Source: Streptomyces zhaozhouensis
GTDB lineage: Bacteria; Actinomycetota; Actinomycetes; Streptomycetales; Streptomycetaceae
Direction of reading: 5' to 3'
NCBI RefSeq assembly: GCF_900230195.1
Contig: NZ_OCNE01000003.1
Coordinates: 124,001 to 188,000 of the forward strand
DNA length: 64,000 nucleotides
Shown: one piece after another, positions 31,588-39,986 of the stretch
How the letters are laid out: every line of letters begins with the position of its first letter
Position numbering within the stretch: position 1 is the first letter of the stretch
Program-made: the position numbers and the translations under genes
The notes under the pieces: generated by a model
Databases searched by the model: none
What the model saw: the letters and a program-made list of their open reading frames with translations, nothing else
What the model was told of the DNA's origin: nothing

Positions 31588-31950
31588 ATGACACAGCACA
31601 CCGGTCTTCCGTCCGCTCTGCTCCCGACCGCCGTGCGCCAGTTCCTGGGCGCCCACATCGTCCGCGACGCTGACACCGCCTCGTCGTTCCTCGCCGAGGA
31701 CGCGGTGATCGTCGACCAGGACGAGACCTTCCGCGGCCGGGAGGAGACCTACGCGTTCCTGCGGGACGCCGGGTCCGAGTTCGCGTACACGACCGAGCGG
31801 ATCGGCGCTCACCGCGTCGATGACACCCACTGGGTGGTCACCGTGCGGCTCGAAGGCACCTTCCCGGGAGGCGTCGCCGAGCTCGACTACCGGTTCGCGC
31901 TGCGGGACGACCTCATCGCCGAACTCGTCATCGCCAACCACCCGGCCTGA
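31588..31950 (+). CDS. NTF2-like / SnoaL-type small protein
   Basis: 120 residues with the cone-shaped NTF2-like pattern: helix with FLAEDAVIVDQDETFRGREE then strands TTERIGAHRVDDTHWVVTVRLEGTF and LDYRFALRDDLIAELVIANH. Members are ligand-binding proteins or small enzymes and no catalytic residue can be named here. It is the first gene of a two-gene unit with the SDR that starts 39 bp later, and is divergent from the MerR gene. Confidence 0.8.
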   Translation: MTQHTGLPSALLPTAVRQFLGAHIVRDADTASSFLAEDAVIVDQDETFRGREETYAFLRDAGSEFAYTTERIGAHRVDDTHWVVTVRLEGTFPGGVAELDYRFALRDDLIAELVIANHPA

Positions 31951-31989
31951 CCGCACGCGCCCCATTACCAATCTTCAGCGGAGAGAAAA

Positions 31990-32775
31990 ATGTCTCGTTC
32001 AGATCGCGATCGTCTCAACGGTCGCCGGGCGCTGGTCACGGGCGGTTCGAAGGGCTCGGGCAAGGCCGTCGTAGAGAGACTGCGAGAGATGGGTGCCGAC
32101 GTGTGGACCACGGCACGCACTATGCCCGGCGGTTACGAGCGCCCCGACCGGTTCATCGAGGCGGACACTTCCACGGTGGGCGGTGTGGAGGTTGTGGTGT
32201 CCAGGATCTCCGAGGGAGGTGCGCTGGACATCCTGGTGCACGTCGTCGGAGGATCGTCGACCCCGCCTGGCGGATTCGCCGCGGCGACTGAGGAGCACTG
32301 GCTGGCGGAACTCGACCTGAACTTCCTGGGAGCCGTCCGACTGGATCGCGCACTGCTGCCGGCCATGGTGGAGGCGGGATCGGGAGTGGTTGTCCACGTC
32401 ACGTCGATTCAGCGTCAGATGCCGTTGCACGACGCGACGTTGCCGTACGCGTCAGCGAAGGGTGCCCTGCGTACGTACAGCAAGGGTCTCGCGAACGAAC
32501 TGGCCCCACGAGGCGTGCGAGTGAACGCCGTCAGCCCCGGGGGGATTCGGACCGGAGCGTATGCGGGCTTCATCGACCAGCTCGCCGAGGGCAACGGACT
32601 GACCCGCGAAGAGGCGGAGCGGAGCCTGATGGATTCCCTCGGAGGGGTTCCGATCGGAAGGTTCGCGACGACGGAAGAGGTCGCGGACCTGGTCGGCTTC
32701 CTCGTGTCGGACCGGGCCTCGTCCACCGTGGGCGCGGAGTACGTCATCGACGGCGGCACCGTTCCGACCGTCTGA
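31990..32775 (+). CDS. SDR family oxidoreductase
   Basis: 261-residue short-chain dehydrogenase/reductase with NAD(P)-binding [10 protein letters not shown] near residue 17 and the catalytic Ser-Tyr-Lys set (Ser in VTSIQR, YASAK). SPGGIRTGA is the usual post-catalytic PG motif. The start ATG 31990 lies behind AGCGGAGAG. Base composition looks less extreme in GC than its neighbours (for example ggttcgaagg and gtatgcggg codons), which fits recent acquisition. It probably modifies a compound sensed by the adjacent MerR regulator. Confidence 0.88.
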   Translation: MSRSDRDRLNGRRALVTGGSKGSGKAVVERLREMGADVWTTARTMPGGYERPDRFIEADTSTVGGVEVVVSRISEGGALDILVHVVGGSSTPPGGFAAATEEHWLAELDLNFLGAVRLDRALLPAMVEAGSGVVVHVTSIQRQMPLHDATLPYASAKGALRTYSKGLANELAPRGVRVNAVSPGGIRTGAYAGFIDQLAEGNGLTREEAERSLMDSLGGVPIGRFATTEEVADLVGFLVSDRASSTVGAEYVIDGGTVPTV

Positions 32776-32837
32776 GCCGGGCACCGGTTCCGAGTAGCCA
32801 CTCGCGAACAGCGCGACCCGGTGGCGGGACCCCCTCC

Positions 32838-34103
32838 TCAGGAACCGGAGCGGTAGTGGTCCTCCCAGACCCGGGTGAGCGCGCCCAGGGGGTCGGCGGC
32901 GACCTGCTTGGCCGAGTAGAAGACATGCCCGCCGACCTGGGGGTGCCGTTCCGCGGTCAGCGCCAGGTGCGAGGACAGCTCGCCCGGCTCCTGCCAGGCC
33001 GCCGGCTGCGCCGGGTCGCCCACCTTGTAGGCCGCCTCGCCGAGGTAGAGCGCGACGTCCGTGCCGTCGGCGACCTCCGACCACCACGCGGCGAGCACCG
33101 CGTAGTCGGCGGCCTCGTTGCCGATCTCCCAGTAGATCTGCGGGATCACGTAGTCGACCCAGGACTCCCGCACCCAGGTGCGCACGTCCGCGTAGAGGTC
33201 GTCGTAGGTCTGCACGCCGCCCCGGGTGTCGGAGCCGAGCGGGTCGGTCGACTTGTTCCGCCAGACGGCGAACGGACTGACGCCGAAGGGCAGTTCCGGC
33301 TTGGCCTCGGCGACCCGGTCCCGCATCTCGCGCACCAGCAGGTCGATGTTGTTCCGGCGCCAGTCGCCCTTGTCGGCGAAGTCGCCACCGTGCTCGGCGA
33401 AGGCGTCGTCGTCGTCGAACGACTCGCCGGCCACCGGGTACGGGTAGAAGTAGTCGTCCCAGTGCACGCCGTCGATGTCGTAGGAGGTGACGGCGTGCAT
33501 CATCGCGTCCTGCACGAACTCCCGCACCTCGGGGAGCCCCGGGTTGTAGTACAGCCGCCCGCCGTAGGGCACGGCCCAGCTCGGCTCGCGGCGCGCGGGA
33601 TGGTCGGCCGCCAGCCGGGACGGGTCGGTGTGGGTGGCGACGCGGTACGGGTTGAACCACGCGTGCAGCGCGAGCCCCCGCGCGTGCGCCTCCTCGACGG
33701 CGAACGCCAGCGGGTCCCAGCCCGGGTCCTCGCCCTGGGTGCCCGTCAGCCACTCGGACCAGGGCTCGTGCGGCGAGGGCCAGAACGCGTCGGCGGTGGG
33801 CCGCACCTGGAGGAAGACCGTGTTCAACTCCCAGCGGACCGCGACGTCCAGCAGCTTGACCAGGTCGGAGCGGACGGTGTCGGCCGACTGCCCCGGCTGG
33901 GCCGGCCAGTCGATGTTGCTGACCGAGGCGATCCACATCCCGCGCAACTCCTCGGCGAGCGGCACCGCGCCGTCCCCGGCGCCGTCGGCGGCGGGCACGG
34001 CACCGCCCCGCTCCCTGGCCCCGGCCACCGATCCCGTGCTGAACGTGCCGACCAGCGTGGCCATCGAGGCCAGGGCGAAGCCCCGGCGGCTGATCCGACC
34101 CAT
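32838..34103 (-). CDS. Tat-exported family 10-like glycosyl hydrolase (GHL10 / DUF187)
   Basis: 421 residues. A Tat signal (ISRRGFALASMATLVG) is followed by a TIM-barrel domain of the GHL10 type: EELRGMWIASVSNIDWP at the start of the barrel, NTVFLQVRPTADAFWPS, DIDGVHWDDYFYPYP and VDYVIPQIYWE. The last two carry the acidic residues expected for catalysis. The family is thought to cut glycans, perhaps in cell wall or exopolysaccharide; the substrate is unknown. It stands alone. Confidence 0.86.
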   Translation of the reverse strand: MGRISRRGFALASMATLVGTFSTGSVAGARERGGAVPAADGAGDGAVPLAEELRGMWIASVSNIDWPAQPGQSADTVRSDLVKLLDVAVRWELNTVFLQVRPTADAFWPSPHEPWSEWLTGTQGEDPGWDPLAFAVEEAHARGLALHAWFNPYRVATHTDPSRLAADHPARREPSWAVPYGGRLYYNPGLPEVREFVQDAMMHAVTSYDIDGVHWDDYFYPYPVAGESFDDDDAFAEHGGDFADKGDWRRNNIDLLVREMRDRVAEAKPELPFGVSPFAVWRNKSTDPLGSDTRGGVQTYDDLYADVRTWVRESWVDYVIPQIYWEIGNEAADYAVLAAWWSEVADGTDVALYLGEAAYKVGDPAQPAAWQEPGELSSHLALTAERHPQVGGHVFYSAKQVAADPLGALTRVWEDHYRSGS

Positions 34104-34355
34104 GAGTGAACCCCCAGACGCGTCCGTTCCGTTCTACATGCCCAGCACAGCGTGACGGAATCAGGCGCTCCCCCACCGTTGACACACCCGGGGGCGCCCG
34201 GGTTTCGGGTTTTCACACCGCCGGGCGCGCCGCCCGGTTGACGCCGGGCCGGGAGCGGTGGCGAGAACGCGTCCGCCGACGGGGAACCGTCCGGGCTCCC
34301 GGAGCGTGTGAGGAGAGGAGCGTGCCCAGGGGGCGTACGCGAGGGGGTGGGACGG

Positions 34356-35882
34356 GTGGCGCGACCAGCTGACTGGTCTCCGGTGGACATGGACCGCGAC
34401 CCGACGCCGGGGGATCCGGACGAGGTGCGTGAACTGGCCGACGAGCTCCAGGAGTTCGCGGACGACGTCGGCGAGGCGCTGGGGAAGATCCGGGGCATGG
34501 CGGGCGAACGCGCCATGTTGGAGTGGGCGGGGCTGTCGGCGGAGGCGTTCCGCCGGGAGTTCGAGGGCGTGCCGGACAACCTGACGAAGCTGGAGGACTC
34601 CTACGACCTCTGTTCCCGGGCACTCCAGACGTACTGGCCCAGGCTCCAGAACGCGCAGGGCATGGCCGACCGCGCGTTGGACCGGGCGATCACGGCACAG
34701 GCGGACCTGGCCGCCGCGCGGTCGGCGCTGGGGGACGCCGAGGACTGGGTGGGCCGGGCCGGCGAGGAGGCGGAGCGGCTCCAGCGCGAGGGCGAGCGCG
34801 ACGACGTCGAGCCGCCGGACGAGGCGGACGTCCGCGCCGCGTCCCGGGACCGCCAGGCCGCCGAGGCGGCGGCCGGCGCCGCCCAGAGCAGGGTGCACGA
34901 CGCGGAGGAACGGCTCTCGGCCGCGCGTCAACTCGCGCTGGACGCCCAGGAGATGCGCGAGGAGGCGGCGCGCGAGTGCGCCCGCGACATCGACGAGGCC
35001 TCCGACGCCGGCATCCAGAACCGCAAGTGGTACGAGAAGGCCATCAAGTGGGTGACCGACAACTGGGACACCTTCGTCGAGGTCTGCAAGGTCGTCGTCG
35101 CGGTCCTCGGCATCGTCGTGATGATCATCGGCGGCCCGCTGGCCTGGGTCGTCCTCGCCGCCGCGCTCGTCGTCCTCGCCGACACCCTGATCAAGTACGC
35201 GCGCGGGGAGGCCGGACTCCTCGACGTCGCGTTCGCCGCTTTGGACTGCATCCCCGGTTTCAAGGGCATCACCACGGCGGGCGGCCTGCTGCGCGGCGTC
35301 AAGGGGCTCGCCACCGGCGGCCTCGGCGACGTGGCCGCCGGGATGCGTGGCATGGCCAACGTGTTCAAGGGCTCCTCGCGGCTGCCCGGCGGCCAGATCC
35401 CGTTCCGGGAGCTCAGCCCGAAGGCGCGGCAGCTCGCCCGCGACCTCGAACTGCACGGGCACATCCCGATCAGGACGGCCGAGGTGAACGTCTCCCACAT
35501 GGCCGAGCTGCAGCGGTTCGCGGGCGTGGAGCACGCGATCATCCAGAACCCCGCCGGCCAGCTGCGCCTCTTCCGGGGCACGGAGTTCACCTCCGCCATC
35601 CCGCGGGACCTGCGTGGCCAGGGGTTCGACTTCATCGCGCACACCCACCCGGAGGACCGGCTTCCCGGGCCGCCGAACGACATGGAGCGGCTGCTCGGCC
35701 AGCGGGACAGCATGAGCCGGGACCTCGACTACAAGACGACCGACCACACCGAGGTGGTCATCAGCCGTGACGACCAGCTCCGCTTCTTCGACGGCGACGG
35801 GGTGTTCCCGCCGGGGGAGTTCCCGCCGAACGGCCCGGTCAACGACCGGGGATACATCGTTCCCGTGCCGCGTCTAGGCTGA
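34356..35882 (+). CDS. T7SS-type polymorphic toxin with a JAMM-like metalloprotease C-terminus
   Basis: 508 residues in three parts. Residues about 15-215 are a helical WXG100-like secretion/scaffold region with long coiled helices. Residues about 242-278 are strongly hydrophobic (one or two spans or a pore-entry segment). The end, about 360-508, has VEHAIIQ, then H429-T-H431-P with Asp442, exactly the H-x-H-(x7)-S-(x2)-D spacing of JAMM/MPN+ zinc proteases except that Ser is Pro439; Glu392 is a candidate upstream Glu. I infer a delivered effector that cuts or binds a peptide bond. Start GTG 34356 (ARPADWSP) was chosen over 34383/34389 because a G-rich site precedes it and it keeps the conserved N-terminus. 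Confidence 0.75.
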   Translation: MARPADWSPVDMDRDPTPGDPDEVRELADELQEFADDVGEALGKIRGMAGERAMLEWAGLSAEAFRREFEGVPDNLTKLEDSYDLCSRALQTYWPRLQNAQGMADRALDRAITAQADLAAARSALGDAEDWVGRAGEEAERLQREGERDDVEPPDEADVRAASRDRQAAEAAAGAAQSRVHDAEERLSAARQLALDAQEMREEAARECARDIDEASDAGIQNRKWYEKAIKWVTDNWDTFVEVCKVVVAVLGIVVMIIGGPLAWVVLAAALVVLADTLIKYARGEAGLLDVAFAALDCIPGFKGITTAGGLLRGVKGLATGGLGDVAAGMRGMANVFKGSSRLPGGQIPFRELSPKARQLARDLELHGHIPIRTAEVNVSHMAELQRFAGVEHAIIQNPAGQLRLFRGTEFTSAIPRDLRGQGFDFIAHTHPEDRLPGPPNDMERLLGQRDSMSRDLDYKTTDHTEVVISRDDQLRFFDGDGVFPPGEFPPNGPVNDRGYIVPVPRLG

Positions 35883-35911
35883 TCCCCAGCCCGTGAGAGA
35901 GGTGTCCACCG

Positions 35912-36610
35912 ATGGCCGACGACTTCACCAGCTGCCAGATCTGCGGCGCCTTCGTGCTGCAGGTTCCGGGCTGGACCGCACTGGTGGAGAGTTACACGCT
36001 GCTGCGCGCGACGTGGCGGCCGGGCGCCTCGTTCTTCCAGGGGGCGCTGCACCTCTCCTGTCTGACCGACTGGGAGCACAGGGACGCGTTCCTTGCCGAG
36101 TTCCGAACGATCATGACCGGGTACGGGCGGAGTCTGACGGTCGAGGCCGGCGGCACCCCGCACACCGTGCGCCAGCCCGGCTACCACTACGGCGAGCGTG
36201 TCCTCGAAGGCGAGAGCTGCGACATCTTCCGCCACACCGGCTCCGACCGCTGGCTGGTGCTGACCGAGGAGGGCCCCTGGTACACGCTGGGCCCCGAGCA
36301 GCTCGCCGCCCTGGCGGAGGGGCGGCCGGCGTGGTTCGCCGGCGGTGGCGAGCGGGTCCGGCTGCCGGCGGACGTGCCGGGCGAGGAGGTCCCGGCCATG
36401 GACCTGGCCGGGCTGCTGGGAGCATTGGGGAGCGCGGAGCGCTACCCGGGGCTCTGGGAGGCCGCCCCCGACTACGAGGTGTGGCGCTACGGCGCGAGGA
36501 AGCGCGTCCTGGAGTACTCGGTCTCCGTGCGCCTCCCCCTCCCGCGGGAGGCGACGGAGTTCCTGTCCGACTACGCCCGCGCCTACGAGCCGATCGTCCT
36601 TGAGGACTGA
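35912..36610 (+). CDS. Probable immunity protein of the adjacent toxin
   Basis: 232 residues, unknown family. It starts 29 bp after the toxin stop, behind GAGAGAGG, in the same direction, the standard position for an immunity gene. It has no signal or membrane span, so it acts in the cytoplasm. A possible zinc site is formed by Cys8-x2-Cys11 and His47-x2-Cys50. The remainder is mixed alpha/beta with an acidic character, as in many immunity proteins. The pairing is inferred from position and size only. Confidence 0.6.
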   Translation: MADDFTSCQICGAFVLQVPGWTALVESYTLLRATWRPGASFFQGALHLSCLTDWEHRDAFLAEFRTIMTGYGRSLTVEAGGTPHTVRQPGYHYGERVLEGESCDIFRHTGSDRWLVLTEEGPWYTLGPEQLAALAEGRPAWFAGGGERVRLPADVPGEEVPAMDLAGLLGALGSAERYPGLWEAAPDYEVWRYGARKRVLEYSVSVRLPLPREATEFLSDYARAYEPIVLED

Positions 36611-36732
36611 CCCGGAAGAAGCAGCGCTGGACCCGGGCGCCGGTCGCGGAGCACCGCGCGGGTAACGTCGGGCCCCTGGCGGACGGCGGGACGGCGTCCG
36701 GCTTCGAACGGTTTCAGGCGAAGGGGCACGGT

Positions 36733-37596
36733 GTGACGGATATCGAGCGCGTGGGCGTGGTCGGGTGCGGGCAGATGGGGGCCGGCATCGCCGAGGTGTG
36801 TGCGCGGGCCGGGCTTGAGGTGCGGGTCGCGGAGACCACCGGCGAGGCGCTGGAGCTGGGCAGGACCCGGCTGGTCAACTCGCTGGAGCGGGCCGTCGAG
36901 CGCGGCAAGATCGACGTCGCCGGCCGGGACGCGGCGCTGGAGCGGCTGTCGTTCACCACCGACCTGGGCGAGTTCGCCGACCGCGACATGGTGATCGAGG
37001 CCGTCGTCGAGAACGAACAGGTCAAGACCGAGATCTTTCAGGTGCTTGACCAGGTGGTGACCAGGGAGGACGCGATCCTGGCCTCCAATACCTCGGCCAT
37101 TCCACTGGTCAATCTCGCGGTGGCGACCAGTCGCCCCGCACAGGTTCTCGGCGTGCACTTCTTCAACCCGGCGCAGGTGCAGCGGCTGGTGGAGCTGGTC
37201 CCCGCGCTGACCACCGGCGAGGCCGTGATGAAGCGGGCGGAGGCCCTGGTGACCGGCGTGCTGGGCAAGCACGCGATCCGGGCACAGGACCGTTCCGGCT
37301 TCGTGGTCAACGGGCTGCTGATCCCCTATCTGCTCTCCGCCGTGCGGATGTACGAGGCGGGCGCGGCCAGCCGTGACGACATCGACGCGGGGATGGAACT
37401 GGGCTGCGCCCACCCGCAGGGGCCGCTGAAGGTCGCCGACCTGATCGGGCTCGACACCGTGGCGTCGATCGCCGCCTCGATGTACGAGGAGCTCAAGGAG
37501 CCGCTGTACGCTCCCCCGCCGCTGCTGCTGCGCATGGTGGCCGCCGGCCAGCTGGGGCGGAAGTCGGGCGCCGGCTTCTACTCCTACCCGGGCTGA
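36733..37596 (+). CDS. 3-hydroxybutyryl-CoA dehydrogenase
   Basis: 287-residue NAD(P)-dependent 3-hydroxyacyl-CoA dehydrogenase. The Rossmann motif VGVVGCGQMGAGIAEV opens the protein. VIEAVVENEQVK and LASNTSAIPLV are family marks. HFFNPAQVQRLVELV holds the catalytic His, and the Asn-containing helix FVVNGLLIPYLLSAV follows. It acts in fatty-acid or polyhydroxybutyrate/ethylmalonyl-type metabolism. The start is GTG 36733, six bases after AAGGGG. No other pathway gene is adjacent. Confidence 0.92.
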   Translation: MTDIERVGVVGCGQMGAGIAEVCARAGLEVRVAETTGEALELGRTRLVNSLERAVERGKIDVAGRDAALERLSFTTDLGEFADRDMVIEAVVENEQVKTEIFQVLDQVVTREDAILASNTSAIPLVNLAVATSRPAQVLGVHFFNPAQVQRLVELVPALTTGEAVMKRAEALVTGVLGKHAIRAQDRSGFVVNGLLIPYLLSAVRMYEAGAASRDDIDAGMELGCAHPQGPLKVADLIGLDTVASIAASMYEELKEPLYAPPPLLLRMVAAGQLGRKSGAGFYSYPG

Positions 37597-37749
37597 CCGA
37601 CCTGAGCGACGTCCTCGGACCGACGGCCCCGGAAGCGACCGCCCGGCCGACCGGGCCGGCGCGGTCCATCCGCCGGGGGCTCCCGTGGGGGCACGGCCGC
37701 GCCGGTCGCCGCCGGGAGCGGGCGGCGGCCCGGCCGGCGCGAGGCGCGG

Positions 37750-38811
37750 TCAGGAGGCGCGGCGGCGTGCGGCGGCGGTCTTGCCGCCCGACGTCTTCCC
37801 GCTCGTGCTCTTCTTGGCGGTCGACTTCTTCGCGGTCGCCTTCTTGTCGGCGGTCTTCTTCGCGGCGCTCCGCTTGCCCGCCGTCTTCTTGGCGGAGCCG
37901 CCAGACGAGGACTTCTTGGCCGCCGACTTCTTGGCCGCGCGCTTCCCGCCGCTCTTCCCTCCGCCGGAACCGCCCGCGCCGCCCGATCCGCCGGAGATGT
38001 CGGTGACCGTGGCCTCCTCGCCGCCCTCCCCCCGCGACTCCCTGGCGTTGCGCACGCTGTCCTCCAACGCGGCCATCAGGTCGACCACCCGCCCGCCCCG
38101 TTCCGCCTCCTCGCCGGGGCTGGGCGGCTCGATGCCCTCCAGCTTCGCGTTGACCAGGGTCTCCACCGCCGCCCGGTACTCGTCGCGCAGCTCCGACATG
38201 TCCACCGACCCCAGCGTGTCCATGAGCGTGTCCGCCATGTCCAGCTCGGCGTCGCGCACGGTGACCTTCTCCGTGGGCGCCAGCCCCTCCGAGGAACGGA
38301 TCTCGTCCGGCCACAGCAGGGTGTGCATCCCCAGCACGTCCTCGTCCTCCCTGGTGCGGACGAGGGCCAGCGTCTCCCGGCCGCGCATCGCCAGCTTGGC
38401 GACGGCCGCCTGCCCGGAACGGCGCAGCGCCTCGCGGAGCAGGACATAGGGCTTGGCCGCGCCGCTGTCGGGCGCCAGGTAGTAGGAACGGTCCAGCTGG
38501 TAGGGGTCGACGCCGGAGATCGGCACGAAGCCGAGGATCTCCACGGTCCGCGCGGTGGGCAGCGGCAGCGCCCCGAGATCGGCGTCGCTGATCTGGACGA
38601 GCGTCCCGTCGGCCGCCTGGTACGCCTTGGCGATGTCGTCGCCGCTCAGCTCCTCGCCGTCCAGCTCGCACACCTTGCGGTAGCGGACCCGGCCCTCGTC
38701 GACGGCGTGCACCTGCCGGAACGAGACGGAGTGGTTCTCGGTCGCGCTGACCACCTTGATGGGAATGGTCACCAGACCGAAGGAGATGGACCCTTTCCAG
38801 ATGGATCGCAT
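37750..38811 (-). CDS. ku: DNA end-binding protein Ku
   Basis: 353-residue bacterial Ku that forms a homodimer ring over double-strand DNA ends for non-homologous end joining. The core begins MRSIWKGSISFGLVTIPIK and includes RSYYLAPD, typical of the family. After about residue 265 the protein continues with a long basic tail (KKSAAKKSSS, KKATAKKSTA and similar Lys/Ala/Ser repeats to the end) resembling histone H1 tails, which may bind DNA or direct the ligase. The start ATG follows AAAGGGG. It diverges over 39 bp from the LigD polymerase gene, its functional partner. Confidence 0.95.
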   Translation of the reverse strand: MRSIWKGSISFGLVTIPIKVVSATENHSVSFRQVHAVDEGRVRYRKVCELDGEELSGDDIAKAYQAADGTLVQISDADLGALPLPTARTVEILGFVPISGVDPYQLDRSYYLAPDSGAAKPYVLLREALRRSGQAAVAKLAMRGRETLALVRTREDEDVLGMHTLLWPDEIRSSEGLAPTEKVTVRDAELDMADTLMDTLGSVDMSELRDEYRAAVETLVNAKLEGIEPPSPGEEAERGGRVVDLMAALEDSVRNARESRGEGGEEATVTDISGGSGGAGGSGGGKSGGKRAAKKSAAKKSSSGGSAKKTAGKRSAAKKTADKKATAKKSTAKKSTSGKTSGGKTAAARRRAS

Positions 38812-38850
38812 GATCTGCCCCTTTCGCGCCAACCATGCCAGTCTCAATGT

Positions 38851-39732
38851 ATGCCTGTGGTCACCGTGGAGGACCGTCGACTGACGCTCTCCAACCTGGA
38901 CAAGGTGCTCTACTCCGACGGCACCACCAAGGGCGAGCTGCTGCACCACTACGCGAGCAACGGCGCGCTGCTCCTGCCCCACCTCGTCGATCGCCCGCTC
39001 AGCCTGCTGCGCTATCCGGACGGCGGGACCGGGCAGCGCTTCTTCACCAAGAACGTGCCGCCCGGCACGCCCGACTGGGTGAGAACGGGCGAGGTGCCGC
39101 GTTCCGGCGGGGGCACGATGCGGCAGCTGGTCGTCGCGGACCTGCCCTCGCTGGTGTGGGCGGCGAACCTGGTCGTCGAGTTCCACACCCCGCAGTGGAC
39201 GCTCGACGCGCCCGACGTCGCCGACCGGCTGGTGCTGGACCTGGACCCGGGTGAGCCGGCGACGGTCGTCGACTGCTGCCGGGTGGCGCTGTGGCTGCGG
39301 GAGCGGCTGGGTGCCGACGGGCTGACCTGCTACGCCAAGACGTCGGGGTCCAAGGGGCTGCACCTGCTGTGCCCGGTGGAGCCGGCGTCGTCGCGGGAGA
39401 CCTCCGCCTACGCCAAGAGGTTGGCCACCGAGGCCGCGCGGGAGCTGCCCGAACTGGCGCTCGCGGTGATGACCCGCCGGCTGCGGCCCGGCAAGGTCTT
39501 CATCGACCACAGCCAGAACGCCGCCCGGAAGACCACCGCCACCCCGTACACGCTGCGCGCCCGGCCGCTGCCGACGCTCTCCGCGCCGGTCACCTGGGAG
39601 GAGATCGAGGAGTGCGGGCGCCCCGAGGAGCTGGCGTTCACGCTGGCCGAGCTGCCGGCCAGGCTGGAGCGGCTGGGCGACCTCTTCGCGCCGCTGGCCG
39701 CCCGCACCGAGGCGGCGCCGCTGCCGGACTGA
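38851..39732 (+). CDS. LigD-type NHEJ DNA polymerase (primase-polymerase domain)
   Basis: 293-residue stand-alone polymerase domain of the LigD family, which fills gaps and adds nucleotides at broken ends held by Ku. Metal-binding acids lie in LVLDLDPG near residue 130, with the conserved SGSKGLHLL, IDHSQNAARKTTATPY and a final WEEI segment. The ligase and phosphoesterase domains of full LigD are not in this frame nor next to it, so a separate ligase gene elsewhere is expected. The ATG starts directly after the divergent spacer without a ribosome site, suggesting a leaderless message. Confidence 0.92.
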   Translation: MPVVTVEDRRLTLSNLDKVLYSDGTTKGELLHHYASNGALLLPHLVDRPLSLLRYPDGGTGQRFFTKNVPPGTPDWVRTGEVPRSGGGTMRQLVVADLPSLVWAANLVVEFHTPQWTLDAPDVADRLVLDLDPGEPATVVDCCRVALWLRERLGADGLTCYAKTSGSKGLHLLCPVEPASSRETSAYAKRLATEAARELPELALAVMTRRLRPGKVFIDHSQNAARKTTATPYTLRARPLPTLSAPVTWEEIEECGRPEELAFTLAELPARLERLGDLFAPLAARTEAAPLPD

Positions 39733-39932
39733 ACGCGGGCGGGGCTCTCCCCGGCGTCGCACGCCCCACCGGGGGCCTCGGTGGCGGGGCGCGGTCGACA
39801 GCGGTCGCGGCGCCGGGCGGCCCCGGTGGCCTGTCGTGACCGGCGCGCAGGGCGGGCCGACCGCGTGGTTCCCCGCGCCCCCGCACGGCCGGTCGCGGCA
39901 CCGGTGCGCGTGCGCCTGGAGCCCCGGGCGAC

Positions 39933-39974
39933 GACGCCGGGCGGTGCGGCGGCGCCGCCGCACCGCCCGGCGTC
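39933..39974. terminator. 42-bp perfect inverted repeat between convergent genes
   Basis: Bases 39933-39974 are a perfect palindrome with no loop beyond the centre, 12 bp after the pheT stop. As RNA it can form a hairpin in both directions and should terminate both pheST and the LigD-polymerase transcript. The remaining gap (39733-39932) carries a shortened dispersed repeat near 39869 and a weaker hairpin near 39760. Confidence 0.8.
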
Positions 39975-39986
39975 ACGCCCCCGGCG

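Noticed and set aside
38851..39732. Full-length LigD with ligase and phosphoesterase domains
   Set aside because: Only the polymerase motifs are present; the frame ends after WEEI-type sequence and the following DNA is intergenic.
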